64,000 bases of DNA from contig NZ_AP018448.1 in NCBI RefSeq assembly GCF_030294945.1, positions 7,036,001 to 7,100,000 of the forward strand, written 5' to 3'. Origin of the DNA: Streptomyces graminofaciens. GTDB lineage: Bacteria > Actinomycetota > Actinomycetes > Streptomycetales > Streptomycetaceae. Below are positions 1 to 7,919 of the stretch, in pieces (the first letter of the stretch is position 1; every line of letters begins with the position of its first letter). Both the position numbers and the translations under genes were made by a program. The notes below the pieces were generated by a model. That model saw only the letters and a program-made list of their open reading frames with translations. It searched no databases and had not been told where the DNA came from.

Positions 1-701
1 ACAAGATCATCGGCGGCGCCTGGAAGCGGGACAACCTGAAGGCGGACGGCTGGTCGGGCTTCAACCAGGTCGTCTCGCCCGGCGGCGGCTTCTACTACGG
101 CCGTACCTCGGCCGGCGGTATGTACTGGTACAAGGACGCCAACATCTCCGACGGCTCCGGCAGTGACATCGCGTACCACAACAGCGACCCGGTCGACGCC
201 TCCGGCTGGACCCAGACGCTGCTCTCCGCCGCTCCCCGCACGGTCAGCTGCAAGGTGGTCAACACCCTCGGCCAGGACATCGCCCGCGACGCGCTCAACG
301 AGGTCGGCAACGACTTCTCCGACTACGACTTCACCTACGCCCGCGCCTGGTGCGCCGAGTTCGGCAAGTACATCTGGGCCGGCAACGACGTCGACTACGC
401 GAACGAGCTCGACGCGGGCGCCATCAGCTTCCGCACGTACGGCCTGGCCCACGGCACCTACCGGACCGGCGCCCCCAAGGTCGGCGACGCCGTCCTCTAC
501 GACAAGGACGGCAGCCTCACCGACGGCGAGGCCGACCATGTGAACCTCGTCGTCGCGGTCTCCGCCGACGGCAAGCAGATCCAGACGGTCGGCGGCAACG
601 AGAGCCACGAGGTCCAGAAGAACGGCTGGTTCAACTGGGACACCGCCTCCAGCCCGGTCGGCGCGGGCCCGGCCCTGGCCTTCATCTCCCCGGTCGGCTG
701 A
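1..701 (+). CDS. Secreted CHAP/amidase-like protein with beta-propeller lectin-like N-part (5' end outside window)
   Basis: The reading frame is open from the first bases of the window, so the start lies upstream. The first ~70 residues (GGAWKRDNL, GWSGFNQVVSPGGGFYYGR) look like the last blade of a tachylectin-type beta-propeller. The C-terminal ~150 residues resemble a CHAP/NlpC-type cysteine amidase: a candidate nucleophile Cys in WCAEFGKYIW, a candidate His in EADHVNLVV and a GGNES strand that closes such folds. I infer a secreted peptidoglycan-directed or surface-binding enzyme. The catalytic assignment rests on motif resemblance only. A stem-loop follows the stop. Confidence 0.65.
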   Translation, partial: KIIGGAWKRDNLKADGWSGFNQVVSPGGGFYYGRTSAGGMYWYKDANISDGSGSDIAYHNSDPVDASGWTQTLLSAAPRTVSCKVVNTLGQDIARDALNEVGNDFSDYDFTYARAWCAEFGKYIWAGNDVDYANELDAGAISFRTYGLAHGTYRTGAPKVGDAVLYDKDGSLTDGEADHVNLVVAVSADGKQIQTVGGNESHEVQKNGWFNWDTASSPVGAGPALAFISPVG

Positions 702-716
702 CCCCTGTACCGACAC

Positions 717-748
717 GGCCCTGCCTCTCCCTCCGGAGCGGCAGGGCC
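717..748 (+). terminator. Stem-loop after the CHAP-like gene
   Basis: GGCCCTGCC at 717-725 pairs perfectly with GGCAGGGCC at 740-748 (9 bp stem, 14 nt loop), 16 nt after the stop codon. There is no U-run, as is common for Streptomyces terminators. Confidence 0.6.
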
Positions 749-820
749 TCGCGTCGTCCGGCGACAGGGCGGGAATAGGCTCACGGTTACTCACGGTCCC
801 GGACGAAGGGAACGTACGGC

Positions 821-1516
821 ATGACGAACAGCGCACTCCCGGACGAAGTACCGGACGAAGCACCGAACGAAGTACCGGACGAAGCACCGAACGAAGCACC
901 GGCCGGAGCACGGGACGAAGCACCGGCCGGAGCACCGGGGGAGGCAGTCGGCGGAGTCGCGGACGGCGGGGACGGCGGCAGCGGGGGCGAGGGCAGCGGG
1001 GGTGGCGGGGGCCGTGCGGGCGGTCCGAGGTTGGCCGCCGAGCTGACCACCGACGACGTATGGGCGATAGCGGACTTCCTCCTCCCCCTCCTGGAGGCCA
1101 CCGAACGCTCCCACGCCCCCGGCACCGAGGAGCACCGCACCGCCTCGGCCCTCGCCGAATCGGTGGCCGCGCTCACCCTGACCCTGGAACACGCCATCCG
1201 AGGCGGGGGCCACGGCCGGGTCCGTGTACTCGCCGACGCCCCGCCCCCCAGAAAACCGTCCGAGGAGGAACTCCGACTACGCGCCGAACACCGCCTGACC
1301 CAGATCCGGGAGTCATGGAACCACCTCTGCGCCATCGCCGGTTTCTGGAAGAACGTTCCCGGATACGACCCCACCCGCTGGCAGGAGGTCCGGTTCCGCG
1401 ACACCGAGGAACGAACGAGGTACGAGCGCCATGCGGCTGAGCTGCGGGCGAGGGGGATGCTCGGGGAGCCGTGGGTACCGCCGGGGACGGAGCCGGGGCT
1501 GGCGACAGGAGGCTAG
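821..1516 (+). CDS. Hypothetical protein with acidic PDEAPNE repeats
   Basis: I do not recognise the family. The first ~45 residues are a degenerate repeat of P-D/N-E-V/A (PDEVPDEAPNE and variants), encoded by a near-perfect repeat of ACGAAGCACCGG-type units from about 839 to 930. A Gly-rich linker (GGDGGSGGEGSGGGGG) follows, then a ~150-residue soluble alpha-helical domain with a conserved-looking core (DDVWAIADFLLPLLEATERS, later RESWNHLCAIAGFWKNVPGYDP). No signal peptide or membrane helix is visible. The start is the ATG at 821, with GAAGGGAA 8-15 nt upstream. The repeat part is prone to slippage and probably length-variable between strains. Confidence 0.65.
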   Translation: MTNSALPDEVPDEAPNEVPDEAPNEAPAGARDEAPAGAPGEAVGGVADGGDGGSGGEGSGGGGGRAGGPRLAAELTTDDVWAIADFLLPLLEATERSHAPGTEEHRTASALAESVAALTLTLEHAIRGGGHGRVRVLADAPPPRKPSEEELRLRAEHRLTQIRESWNHLCAIAGFWKNVPGYDPTRWQEVRFRDTEERTRYERHAAELRARGMLGEPWVPPGTEPGLATGG

Positions 1517-1942
1517 GGCCCCAAGTCGAACGCCCGCCGGGGAGTCGTGTGCACCGTACCGACGACGACCGAGTGGCCGTTCCTCTACGACTGTCCCGGC
1601 AGGGGGAGCACGCCACGGGCGCCGTGCTTGTGCTCTCCCTGGTCGACGCCGAGCACCCGCACGCCTCCCTGTGCCGCGTCCTCGACGGCCACCCCGCGCC
1701 CCCGGCCGCCCCCGACTGCCGCCGGCCCGTCCAGGCCTCACCCGGCACCACGCACACTGTGGGCCGCGCATGATCGGGTCTGCATGGTCTGCTCAGACCT
1801 CCGGGAAGGGCCGGACCTCATCCACCGCCCGCAGCAACCGCGGCGCGCCCACCGACTTGGTGTGAACACACAAACTCGCCTGCCGAGGGATAGCCGTGGG
1901 TGGCTCATCACGTCGTGACGGTTGCCGAGAAGGGGAGGGTCG
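1517..1942. other. Intergenic region with one doubtful small ORF
   Basis: This 426 bp gap holds no convincing gene. The only candidate is a 74-codon frame from a GTG at 1549 to the stop at 1773, which has a GGGGAG ribosome site 5 nt upstream and reads VHRTDDDRVAVPLRLS at its start. It has no family I recognise. The remainder probably contains the promoter of the ECF sigma gene starting at 1943. Confidence 0.35.
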
Positions 1943-2494
1943 ATGAAGGCCTCGAGTCAGGATGAGTTCCGGGAGTTCGTGGCGATGCGCTCCACCGCGC
2001 TGCTGCGGCTCGCGGTGCTGCTCACCGGCGGGGACCGACATGGCGCGGAGGATCTGCTGCAGATCGCGTTGATGAAGGCCTACGGGCGGTGGGCGCGCAT
2101 CGAGCAGCCCGAGGCGTATGTCCGCCAGGTCATGTACCGCCAGCAGGTCAACCGCTGGCGGCTGCGCAGGCACCGCGCCGAGACGACGGTGCCCGTACTG
2201 CCGGAGTCCGGCGGCGACGCCGACGCCGGGGCGGACTCCGAGCTGCGGATCGCGCTGTGGGCGGCGCTCGGTCGTCTGACGAAGCGGCAGCGGGCCGTGG
2301 TCGTACTGCGCTACTTCGAGGACCTGCCGGAGGCCGAGGTCGCGGCGCTGCTGGGGTGCCCGGTCGGCACGGTGCGCAGTACGGCGCACCGGTCGCTCGC
2401 CAAGCTCCGGGTGCTCGTACCGGAGCTCGGGCCCGAGGGGCCCGCGAAACAGGTCCAGCCGCTCAGCTACACACCGAAGGGGGTCCGGGGATGA
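1943..2494 (+). CDS. ECF RNA polymerase sigma factor (SigE-like family)
   Basis: Short two-domain sigma-70 factor of 183 residues. Region 2 is near residues 8-75 (EFVAMRSTALLRLAVLLTG, then AEDLLQIALMKAYGRWARI). Region 4 is near 110-165 (LTKRQRAVVVLRYFEDLPEAEVA followed by GCPVGTVRSTAHRSLAKLR). The composition matches the actinobacterial SigE-type ECF subfamily. I chose the ATG at 1943 because GGGGAGGG sits directly upstream; an in-frame TTG at 1922 is less likely. The stop overlaps the start of the next gene by ATGA, so the two are translationally coupled. The partner is a membrane protein that could act as its anti-sigma factor (inference). Confidence 0.9.
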   Translation: MKASSQDEFREFVAMRSTALLRLAVLLTGGDRHGAEDLLQIALMKAYGRWARIEQPEAYVRQVMYRQQVNRWRLRRHRAETTVPVLPESGGDADAGADSELRIALWAALGRLTKRQRAVVVLRYFEDLPEAEVAALLGCPVGTVRSTAHRSLAKLRVLVPELGPEGPAKQVQPLSYTPKGVRG

Positions 2495-3861
2495 CGACGG
2501 AGCAGGTGGAGGAGAAGGTCCGGGACACGCTGCGCGCGGTCGCCCTGGACCGGGTGCGGGCGCCCGGGGACCTGGCCGAGAAGGTGGTGCGGCGGCGCGG
2601 CCGGCGCCGTTTCTCGCAGGCCGCGGGGACGGCGGTGGCCGTTGCCGCGATCACGGCGGGGGCGGTGCTCGGCTTCGGCGGCGGCGGTGCGGCCGAACAG
2701 GACCGACCCGTGCGGCCGGCGGCGTCGCCGGAGGGCTGGCAGCCGTGGCGGAGCAGCACCCGGGGCGTCAGCGAGCGGGGCTGTCTGGTGGACGGTTCCG
2801 CGCTGTACTGCGGCGGGTCCAGGTTCGACGCCGCGAAGTTGGACGCCAACACCGGTGAGCGGCTGTGGACCGTCAAGGTCAATCGTGAGGGCTCTGGGAT
2901 CGACCACCCGTTCGCCGTGCGCGACGGCGTGGTCTATGCCTACCGCAATCACACCGCGGAGAACGAGCCGAGCGGGGACTACTACGGCGGCACCGATCTG
3001 ATGGCGGTGGACGCCGACACCGGCGAGATGCTGTGGACGGTCGAGATGCCGCAGGACGATCGCACCGGCCAGGCCGCCATGCTCATCGACGGCGCGGTGC
3101 TGGCGAACACGCCGTCGCTGCGCACGATGTCGGCGCTCGATCCGCTGACCGGCAAGGAGAAGTGGCGCCACACCTGGGACAAGGGCATCGCATGCCAACG
3201 GGCGGTGCTCAGCGGTGTGCCCCATCTCCTGTGCCTGCGGGACGCCAAGGAGCCGGGCGACACCGACGTCCTCCGTCTCGATCCCGCCACCGGACGTGCC
3301 GAGAAGGTGATGACCCTCCCCGGCGCGCAGGCGCTCGTCGGGACCTCGGGGGACCGGATGGTCCTGTTGGGAGTGAAGGACGCGGCCGGCAAGGACGTGG
3401 CCGGCAAGGACGTGCGGCTGACCACCGTGAGCGGCTCCGGGCAGCGGACCTCACACCCCTACCGGGTCGAGGGGAGGCTGGCCAACCTGGATGTCGTCGG
3501 TGATCGTCTGATCTCCGTGTCCTGGGAGGGCAAGGCCTCGGCCTACTCGCTGACCACGGGAAAGAGGCTGTGGACCGGCCCGGTGGGCGTCGAGATGCCC
3601 GACGAGGACACGGTGTCGGGCATCTCGCCTCCCGTGGTGTCGGAGGAGCAGGGGGTCGTGTACTTCTTCAGCCCGGCCGGGGATCTGTCCGGCCTCGATC
3701 TGCGCACGGGTGAGCAGGTCTGGCGCGGTCACGTCGACACCGGCACGACCGATCCGGGGCCCCGCTTCGGGCTCTCGCCCCAGCTCCTGAGCTACGGGGA
3801 CGTACTGGTCGCCCGGGACGGCAGCAAGATCGTCTCCCTTCTGCCGCGGATCGGCGACTGA
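2491..3861 (+). CDS. PQQ-type beta-propeller membrane protein, putative anti-sigma partner
   Basis: 456 residues. A cytoplasmic N-terminus of ~45 residues (EEKVRDTLRAVALDRVRAPGDLAEKV) precedes one transmembrane helix at ~50-68 (AAGTAVAVAAITAGAVLGF). The rest is an exported domain with repeated W-bearing propeller strands (TGERLWTVKV, TGEMLWTVEM, TGKEKWRHTW, TGKRLWTGPV, TGEQVWRGHV), the signature of PQQ/YncE-like propellers. It is fused to no enzyme and lacks dehydrogenase metal or PQQ-binding residues that I can see, so I read it as a sensor rather than an oxidoreductase. ATGA overlap with the upstream sigma gene and the membrane topology suggest it senses an extracytoplasmic signal and holds the sigma factor. 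Confidence 0.75.
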   Translation: MTTEQVEEKVRDTLRAVALDRVRAPGDLAEKVVRRRGRRRFSQAAGTAVAVAAITAGAVLGFGGGGAAEQDRPVRPAASPEGWQPWRSSTRGVSERGCLVDGSALYCGGSRFDAAKLDANTGERLWTVKVNREGSGIDHPFAVRDGVVYAYRNHTAENEPSGDYYGGTDLMAVDADTGEMLWTVEMPQDDRTGQAAMLIDGAVLANTPSLRTMSALDPLTGKEKWRHTWDKGIACQRAVLSGVPHLLCLRDAKEPGDTDVLRLDPATGRAEKVMTLPGAQALVGTSGDRMVLLGVKDAAGKDVAGKDVRLTTVSGSGQRTSHPYRVEGRLANLDVVGDRLISVSWEGKASAYSLTTGKRLWTGPVGVEMPDEDTVSGISPPVVSEEQGVVYFFSPAGDLSGLDLRTGEQVWRGHVDTGTTDPGPRFGLSPQLLSYGDVLVARDGSKIVSLLPRIGD

Positions 3862-3875
3862 CCCGAAGGGCCCCA

Positions 3876-3902
3876 GGCCGGGGCGGCACCCCAGCCCCGG
3901 CC
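3876..3902 (+). terminator. Stem-loop after the sigma/propeller operon
   Basis: GGCCGGGGC at 3876-3884 pairs with GCCCCGGCC at 3894-3902, 15 nt after the stop. Confidence 0.6.
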
Positions 3903-4080
3903 GATGGCGCGGGTCGTGGAACGACCTCGGGACGCCGGTGATCCGACTCCGACGGGCCCACGGACCGCGCCCACAGGGCGGGCGAGCCGGACAGGCCCTG
4001 GTCGACATGCGCAACGAGGCCAAAGGAGACCACCCGTGCGCGCGTGATCCCCGAGGAGGTCCGGGTGCTCAGCCTCGCGT

Positions 4081-4164
4081 ACCGGCCCTGCCCGGTCTGA
4101 TACCGGCCCTGCCCGGTCTGACACCGGCCCTGCCCGGTCCGACACCGGCCCTGCCCGGTCCGAC
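4081..4164. repeat. Four tandem copies of a 21-bp unit
   Basis: The unit ACCGGCCCTGCCCGGTCTGAC occurs four times head-to-tail with single-base variants (T/C at position 18, T/C at the last base). The array lies between two convergent genes, 3' of both. The rest of the 3862-4228 gap holds only the terminator above and short GTGTGTCA repeats near 4189-4222. Confidence 0.85.
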
Positions 4165-4228
4165 CCGCTCCTCCATCGGGGGCACCCGGTGTGTCATTCG
4201 GTGGGCGCCCGGTGTGTCACTCCGTGCG

Positions 4229-4798
4229 TCACCAGGTGTGGGCCACGTCCACGACCACGCGGTCCGCCAGCTGGATCACGCGGAACGGCAGCCTGGCGCG
4301 GACGCCGAGGCCGACCTGGGTCTGGCCCTCGAAGGTGCCGCCGAACTTGGTGTCCCGGAAGGTGCTGTACCCGCTGACGCTGACGCCGGGCAGGGTCTCG
4401 CCCACCTCACCCGGGTAGGTCGGCTCGCCGGCCTCCAGGTCGTAGCTCCACGCGCCGATGCGGATGTCCAGGATCGCCCCGCCGGTGACCGGTATGTACT
4501 CGCCCGAGGGGTCCGCGTAGAACCGGTCCACGTAGGCCACGTGGTAGCCGATCGCGTTGCCGCCGCCGGGCACGTCGAACACGATGCGGTCGTAGCACTC
4601 GTGCTTTCCGGTCCGGATGTCCTCCAGGTGGTCGGCCCCCTGGGCGGCGCCGCCCTTGGCGCCGCTGCCCCAGCCGGTCGGGCAGGCCGTCGCCGCGCGC
4701 GAGGCCTCCGCCGTCGCCGCGCCCGCGGTGGTCGCCGCCGCCCCCAGGGTGGCGCCCGCCAGCACGAGCACCGCCGCTGTCGCTCCGATACGTCGCAT
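4229..4798 (-). CDS. Exported AMIN-like domain protein
   Basis: 189-190 residues with a Sec signal peptide (RRIGATAAVLVLAGATLGAAATTAGAA). The mature part reads CPTGWGSGAKGG, HECYDRIVFDVPGG, YVDRFYADPSGEYIPVTGGAILDIRI, and ends in a beta strand with RVVVDVAHTW. Two Cys could form a disulfide. The arrangement (CYDR-V-D followed by beta strands ending D-R-V-V-D-V) matches the AMIN-like exported domain common in actinobacteria, thought to bind cell-wall polysaccharide. There are two adjacent ATG codons. The GGGGG at 4804-4808 is only 2 nt from the first (4801) but 5 nt from the second (4798), so I chose the second. Confidence 0.75.
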   Translation of the reverse strand: MRRIGATAAVLVLAGATLGAAATTAGAATAEASRAATACPTGWGSGAKGGAAQGADHLEDIRTGKHECYDRIVFDVPGGGNAIGYHVAYVDRFYADPSGEYIPVTGGAILDIRIGAWSYDLEAGEPTYPGEVGETLPGVSVSGYSTFRDTKFGGTFEGQTQVGLGVRARLPFRVIQLADRVVVDVAHTW

Positions 4799-5070
4799 CA
4801 TGTCCCCCTACGTCATTCACGGTCGTCGTTCTGTGACGTTGTCGATGCCGGTTGAGACGGTCTGACGCGCCGAATGGTTGTACGACAGACGGGGGCAAAT
4901 GGGGAATCCTGCCGTCCGCTTTCCCCTCCTTGTTCACCTTCATCCTGGAGGTTTGACAGGCGGTGCACCGGAATTCGATAGTGGACTTACTCGCCGGTAA
5001 GGAAGCTGCTCTCGTATTTTCCGATGAGCCTTCCCGTTGATTCCCGGCTGACCAGAAAGGTGCATTGCGC

Positions 5071-5985
5071 GTGACGGAGAACAAGAAGCGCTCGCGGTCC
5101 CGGTTATACGTCTCGTCCGCCCGGCGGGCGGCGGCGCTCGGCGCGGCCGTGCTCGGCGCGGTCGCCGGCCTCGTCGCCGCGCAGCCGGCCCAGGCCGCCC
5201 CGGCCGCTCCCCAGGCCACCGGCCCGAACGGCGCCGTGAACATCCGGGGCCAGGAGCCCTGGAACACCGACAAGATGCTCGCCCGGGTCTGCGGCACGGA
5301 CGGCGGCACCGGCTACGAGGACTGGTACGTCAACGTCACGACCGGCGAACTCCGCGACCACTCGTCCTGGCGCGAGCAGCCCGTCTGGCACAAGGACGGC
5401 GGCAAGTGGACCCTCCAGCCCGGCTGGGAGCGGTTCGAGGGCCGCTGCGAGTACCCCGTGGCCTCCAGCTGGACCTACCGCGACGTCTGGCGCCCCATCA
5501 GCGAGACCCGCACCAACTGCACCGACACCGGCTACGGCCTGGAGCTGGCCCGCGAGTACGCGACCTCCAAGTCGTACTCCCACACCGTCGGCGGCTCCAC
5601 CAGCGTCGAGGCCTCCATCGGCGACTGGTTCGGCGTCTCGGCCGAGGCGTCCTACAGCTACTCCTGGGCCATCGAGGACTCCGTCGCCGTCACCAACAAC
5701 GACGTGATCGACATCGGCCCGCAGAAGACCGCGTGGATCGAGGCGCGCCCCACCAAGCGCGTGGTCCGGGTGAATCCGGTGTTCAAGGTCGAGTCGTACA
5801 CCTGGAATTCCACCGGAAAGCGTGAGGACGTCGTCGACGTCACTTCCTGGCGCGGTCGTGGATATGGCCGGATCTATTCGTACGGCAATTACATCGACGG
5901 AATCGCCGACGAACTCAAGAAGGACGGAACTCCGCTGATGACGTTCCGGAAGAAGGACCGCCCCGCCGGGAACGAGTGCGACTGA
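5071..5985 (+). CDS. Secreted aerolysin-type beta-pore-forming-like protein (TTA-containing)
   Basis: About 304 residues. A long basic N-region (KKRSRSRLYVSSARR) and hydrophobic stretch ending AQPAQAAPAA form an export signal. The mature domain has four Cys and many aromatic residues. Its second half is a Ser/Thr-rich alternating strand pair (SKSYSHTVGGSTSVEASIG, then ASYSYSWAIEDSVAVTNN) followed by a long strand near KTAWIEARPTKRVVRVNPVF. This is the layout of aerolysin/ETX-MTX2-type pore formers. No close named toxin is recognised, so function is inferred from architecture. Codon 12 is TTA (5104-5106), so translation should need the bldA tRNA and be late in development. The start is the GTG at 5071 (AAAGG 10 nt upstream); a TTG at 5065 is the alternative. 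Confidence 0.6.
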   Translation: MTENKKRSRSRLYVSSARRAAALGAAVLGAVAGLVAAQPAQAAPAAPQATGPNGAVNIRGQEPWNTDKMLARVCGTDGGTGYEDWYVNVTTGELRDHSSWREQPVWHKDGGKWTLQPGWERFEGRCEYPVASSWTYRDVWRPISETRTNCTDTGYGLELAREYATSKSYSHTVGGSTSVEASIGDWFGVSAEASYSYSWAIEDSVAVTNNDVIDIGPQKTAWIEARPTKRVVRVNPVFKVESYTWNSTGKREDVVDVTSWRGRGYGRIYSYGNYIDGIADELKKDGTPLMTFRKKDRPAGNECD

Positions 5986-5996
5986 GCCGGACAGCG

Positions 5997-6099
5997 GCCA
6001 GGCCCTCCTCCGGCCAGGCCCTCCTCCCGTCGGCGCTCCTCCGGCCGGCCCTCCTCCCGTCGGCACTCCTCCGGCAGGGCCTCCTCCGGCCAGGCCTTC
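5997..6099. repeat. GC-rich imperfect repeats between convergent genes
   Basis: Units of the type GGCCAGGCCCTCCTCC recur about six times with CGTCGGCGCT-type variants, just after the aerolysin-like gene and before the 3' end of the TetR gene. No coding potential is seen. Confidence 0.7.
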
Positions 6100-6124
6100 C
6101 GTCGGGCTTCCCTCCCCCGGTGTC

Positions 6125-6709
6125 TCACGCGTCCGGCAGCCAGGGCGCGAGCGCGGTGTCGACCGAGTCGGCCACCATGTCCTCGTCCAGCCGCAGGCCG
6201 AGCATGAACCGCTGGAACATCAGGGGGCCGAGGAACCGGGAGACCAGGTCTCTCGCGTGGTCCTCGACGCCGGGGCGGAGCTCGCCGCGTGCGACGGCGG
6301 CGGCGAGTACGCCCGCGAAGTGGTCGTCGGCGCGGCCGAACATCTCCTCGCGGATACGCCGTACGCCCTCGTCCCGCTCCGCCCGCTCGATGACCGTGGC
6401 GATGACCGACGCCGAGACCGGCTGGTTGAGCCACTCGGCCTGCTGCTGTAGCTGGCTCACCAACTGGTCGCGGACCGGGCCGTCGTCCAGGGCGAACAAG
6501 GGGCGGGCGTCGGATGCCAGCGCGTCGAGGAGCAGGGTCTGCAGGTCGGGCCAGTGCCGGTAGACGGTGGCCCGGCCGACCCCGGCCCGCTCGGCGACGG
6601 CGGCATGGGTGACACGCTCCGGCCCTCCCTCGACGAGGAGCTCGGTGGCGGCGGCCAGGGCGGCGGCACGGCTGCGCAGCGCGCGCGGATCGGCGCTGGT
6701 ACGGGACAT
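6125..6709 (-). CDS. TetR-family transcriptional regulator
   Basis: 194 residues. The N-terminal helix-turn-helix is clear: ALAAATELLVEGGPERVTHAAV, then AERAGVGRATVYRHWPDLQ at ~40-60. The C-terminal ligand domain ends with a run typical of actinobacterial TetR proteins (RDLVSRFLGPLMFQRFMLG). Upstream lies an inverted TGAGACA/TGTCTCA-type site at 6803-6843 that recurs upstream of the gene at 32167, which suggests autoregulation and a distant second target. The gene is transcribed toward the aerolysin-like gene and does not share a promoter with the hydrolase on its other side. Confidence 0.9.
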   Translation of the reverse strand: MSRTSADPRALRSRAAALAAATELLVEGGPERVTHAAVAERAGVGRATVYRHWPDLQTLLLDALASDARPLFALDDGPVRDQLVSQLQQQAEWLNQPVSASVIATVIERAERDEGVRRIREEMFGRADDHFAGVLAAAVARGELRPGVEDHARDLVSRFLGPLMFQRFMLGLRLDEDMVADSVDTALAPWLPDA

Positions 6710-6802
6710 CGGGCACCTGCCTTCCGGTCTCTTCTGACCATTTCCGGTCTCTTGCGGTCATCCGGAGCGGCTGTGTGGGACGGTCGGCTCACCGGCCTCT
6801 CC

Positions 6803-6843
6803 GATACACACTGTCTCATAGGTGCGGGAGAGGTGAGAGACAC
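6803..6843. promoter_or_regulatory. Putative TetR operator (TGTCTCA/TGAGAGACA boxes)
   Basis: GATACACACTGTCTCA at 6803-6818 is followed by the inverse half-site GTGAGAGACAC at 6833-6843. It lies ~95-135 bp upstream of the TetR start. A 15-of-16 match to the first box occurs at 32117-32132. Confidence 0.5.
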
Positions 6844-6879
6844 AAGAGGGGAGGGGCGCAAGTAGGCAGGGGCGCAAGG

Positions 6880-6943
6880 AGGCAGGGAGCACGAAGATGC
6901 AGGGAGCACGAAGAGGCAGGAGGCACGAGAGCCGCCTCCTGCC
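6880..6943 (-). terminator. Purine-rich repeats and stem-loop after the hydrolase gene
   Basis: On the + strand, GGCAGGGAGCACGAAGA-type units repeat about three times (6880-6930). GGCAGGAGGC at 6915-6924 pairs with GCCTCCTGCC at 6934-6943, just downstream of the hydrolase stop on the minus strand. Confidence 0.6.
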
Positions 6944-6955
6944 CTGGCACCGGGG

Positions 6956-7855
6956 CTATTCCTCGTCAGCAGGAGGCGTAGGCGGCGCCGAGTAGTACAC
7001 GTTCTGCACCGAACCGGCCTGAATGACGGGCCCGTTGGTGACACCCCCGCTGATGGTGTTGTTGACCGTCCCCGGGGGAGCCGTCGGAGGTGCTGCGGGA
7101 GGAGCCTCGGGTACGGCGGCTGCCGACGGGGCTTCTGGCGCGGCGGCGCGCTCGGGGATGTCCAGCATGAGCCGACGCAAGGTGGTGAAGGTGCGGTGGT
7201 CGGCCGTCTCCGCCTTGAGAATGCTGGAGTGGTCACCAGGCAGGACGGCGCTGTTGGGGAACACCGACTTCGCCGACGCGGGAGTCACCACACCGTCGCT
7301 CTCACCGGCGTAGACGCTGACCTCGATCGGGCAGGTCCGGTCGGTCACGGCGGTGGCGTGGACAACGTCGCGGAGCACCGTGCGCAGGGTCCCGGTCACC
7401 AGGTCGTTCAGCGGCCGCAGGTCCTTCTCCTGGGGATGGCCGAGGCCGAGGAAGCTCCGGCGCAGCGACAGCAGCAGTTCGGAACCGTTGTTGGGGCAGG
7501 CCAGCATCACCATGCGACGGATGCGGGCCAGGTCGTGACCGGCCCCGTCGCCCAGCATGCGGGCCAGACAGCGCTGGGCCACCAGTCCGCCCTGGCTGTG
7601 CGTGACGAGCATCAGCCTGTCGAAGTCGCCGGCCTCCGTGACCAGGAATTCCTTGAGGCTGTCGGCGATCGTGTCGATCGTCGGAAAGACCCGCAGCGGA
7701 TGGATGCGCGCGACCCCGGTCGCGTACTCGAACGGCAGCGTTTCGACGAAACCGAGTTTGTCGTCCTTCGCGATCAGCTTCCGCAAGGGCGCCCACGCCT
7801 TGGCGTCGGACCTGATCCCGTGGATCATCACCACACCGAGTCGACCGTCGCTCAA
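6956..7855 (-). CDS. Alpha/beta hydrolase (lipase/PGAP1-like) with C-terminal amyloid signalling motif
   Basis: 299 residues. The hydrolase core has an oxyanion HG near residue 12 (VVMIHGIRSDAKAW), a nucleophile elbow THSQGG with Ser87, a probable acid Asp187 (YAGESDGVV) and His209 (PGDHSSIL). A Pro/Ala-rich linker (~236-262) leads to a C-terminal motif at ~263-288 with an NTISGG turn, then GPVIQAG and NVYY. This matches the bacterial amyloid signalling sequences (BASS, RHIM-like) found on NLR effectors. The divergent gene at 7920 encodes an NB-ARC/TPR protein whose first 31 residues carry the matching motif. I infer an effector lipase or esterase activated when the NLR oligomerises and templates this tail. 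The start is a TTG at 7855 with GAGGGG 7 nt upstream; longer in-frame starts would run into the partner gene. Confidence 0.8.
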   Translation of the reverse strand: MSDGRLGVVMIHGIRSDAKAWAPLRKLIAKDDKLGFVETLPFEYATGVARIHPLRVFPTIDTIADSLKEFLVTEAGDFDRLMLVTHSQGGLVAQRCLARMLGDGAGHDLARIRRMVMLACPNNGSELLLSLRRSFLGLGHPQEKDLRPLNDLVTGTLRTVLRDVVHATAVTDRTCPIEVSVYAGESDGVVTPASAKSVFPNSAVLPGDHSSILKAETADHRTFTTLRRLMLDIPERAAAPEAPSAAAVPEAPPAAPPTAPPGTVNNTISGGVTNGPVIQAGSVQNVYYSAPPTPPADEE

Positions 7856-7919
7856 CGTCCCACCCCTCTTGTTACGTTGACGGCAGGCTACTGAACCGGT
7901 ACGGGAAGAGGGAACCGAC

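Noticed and set aside
2491..3861. PQQ-dependent dehydrogenase
   Set aside because: Single membrane anchor, no metal or cofactor-binding residues visible, and strict coupling to an ECF sigma gene point to a sensor.
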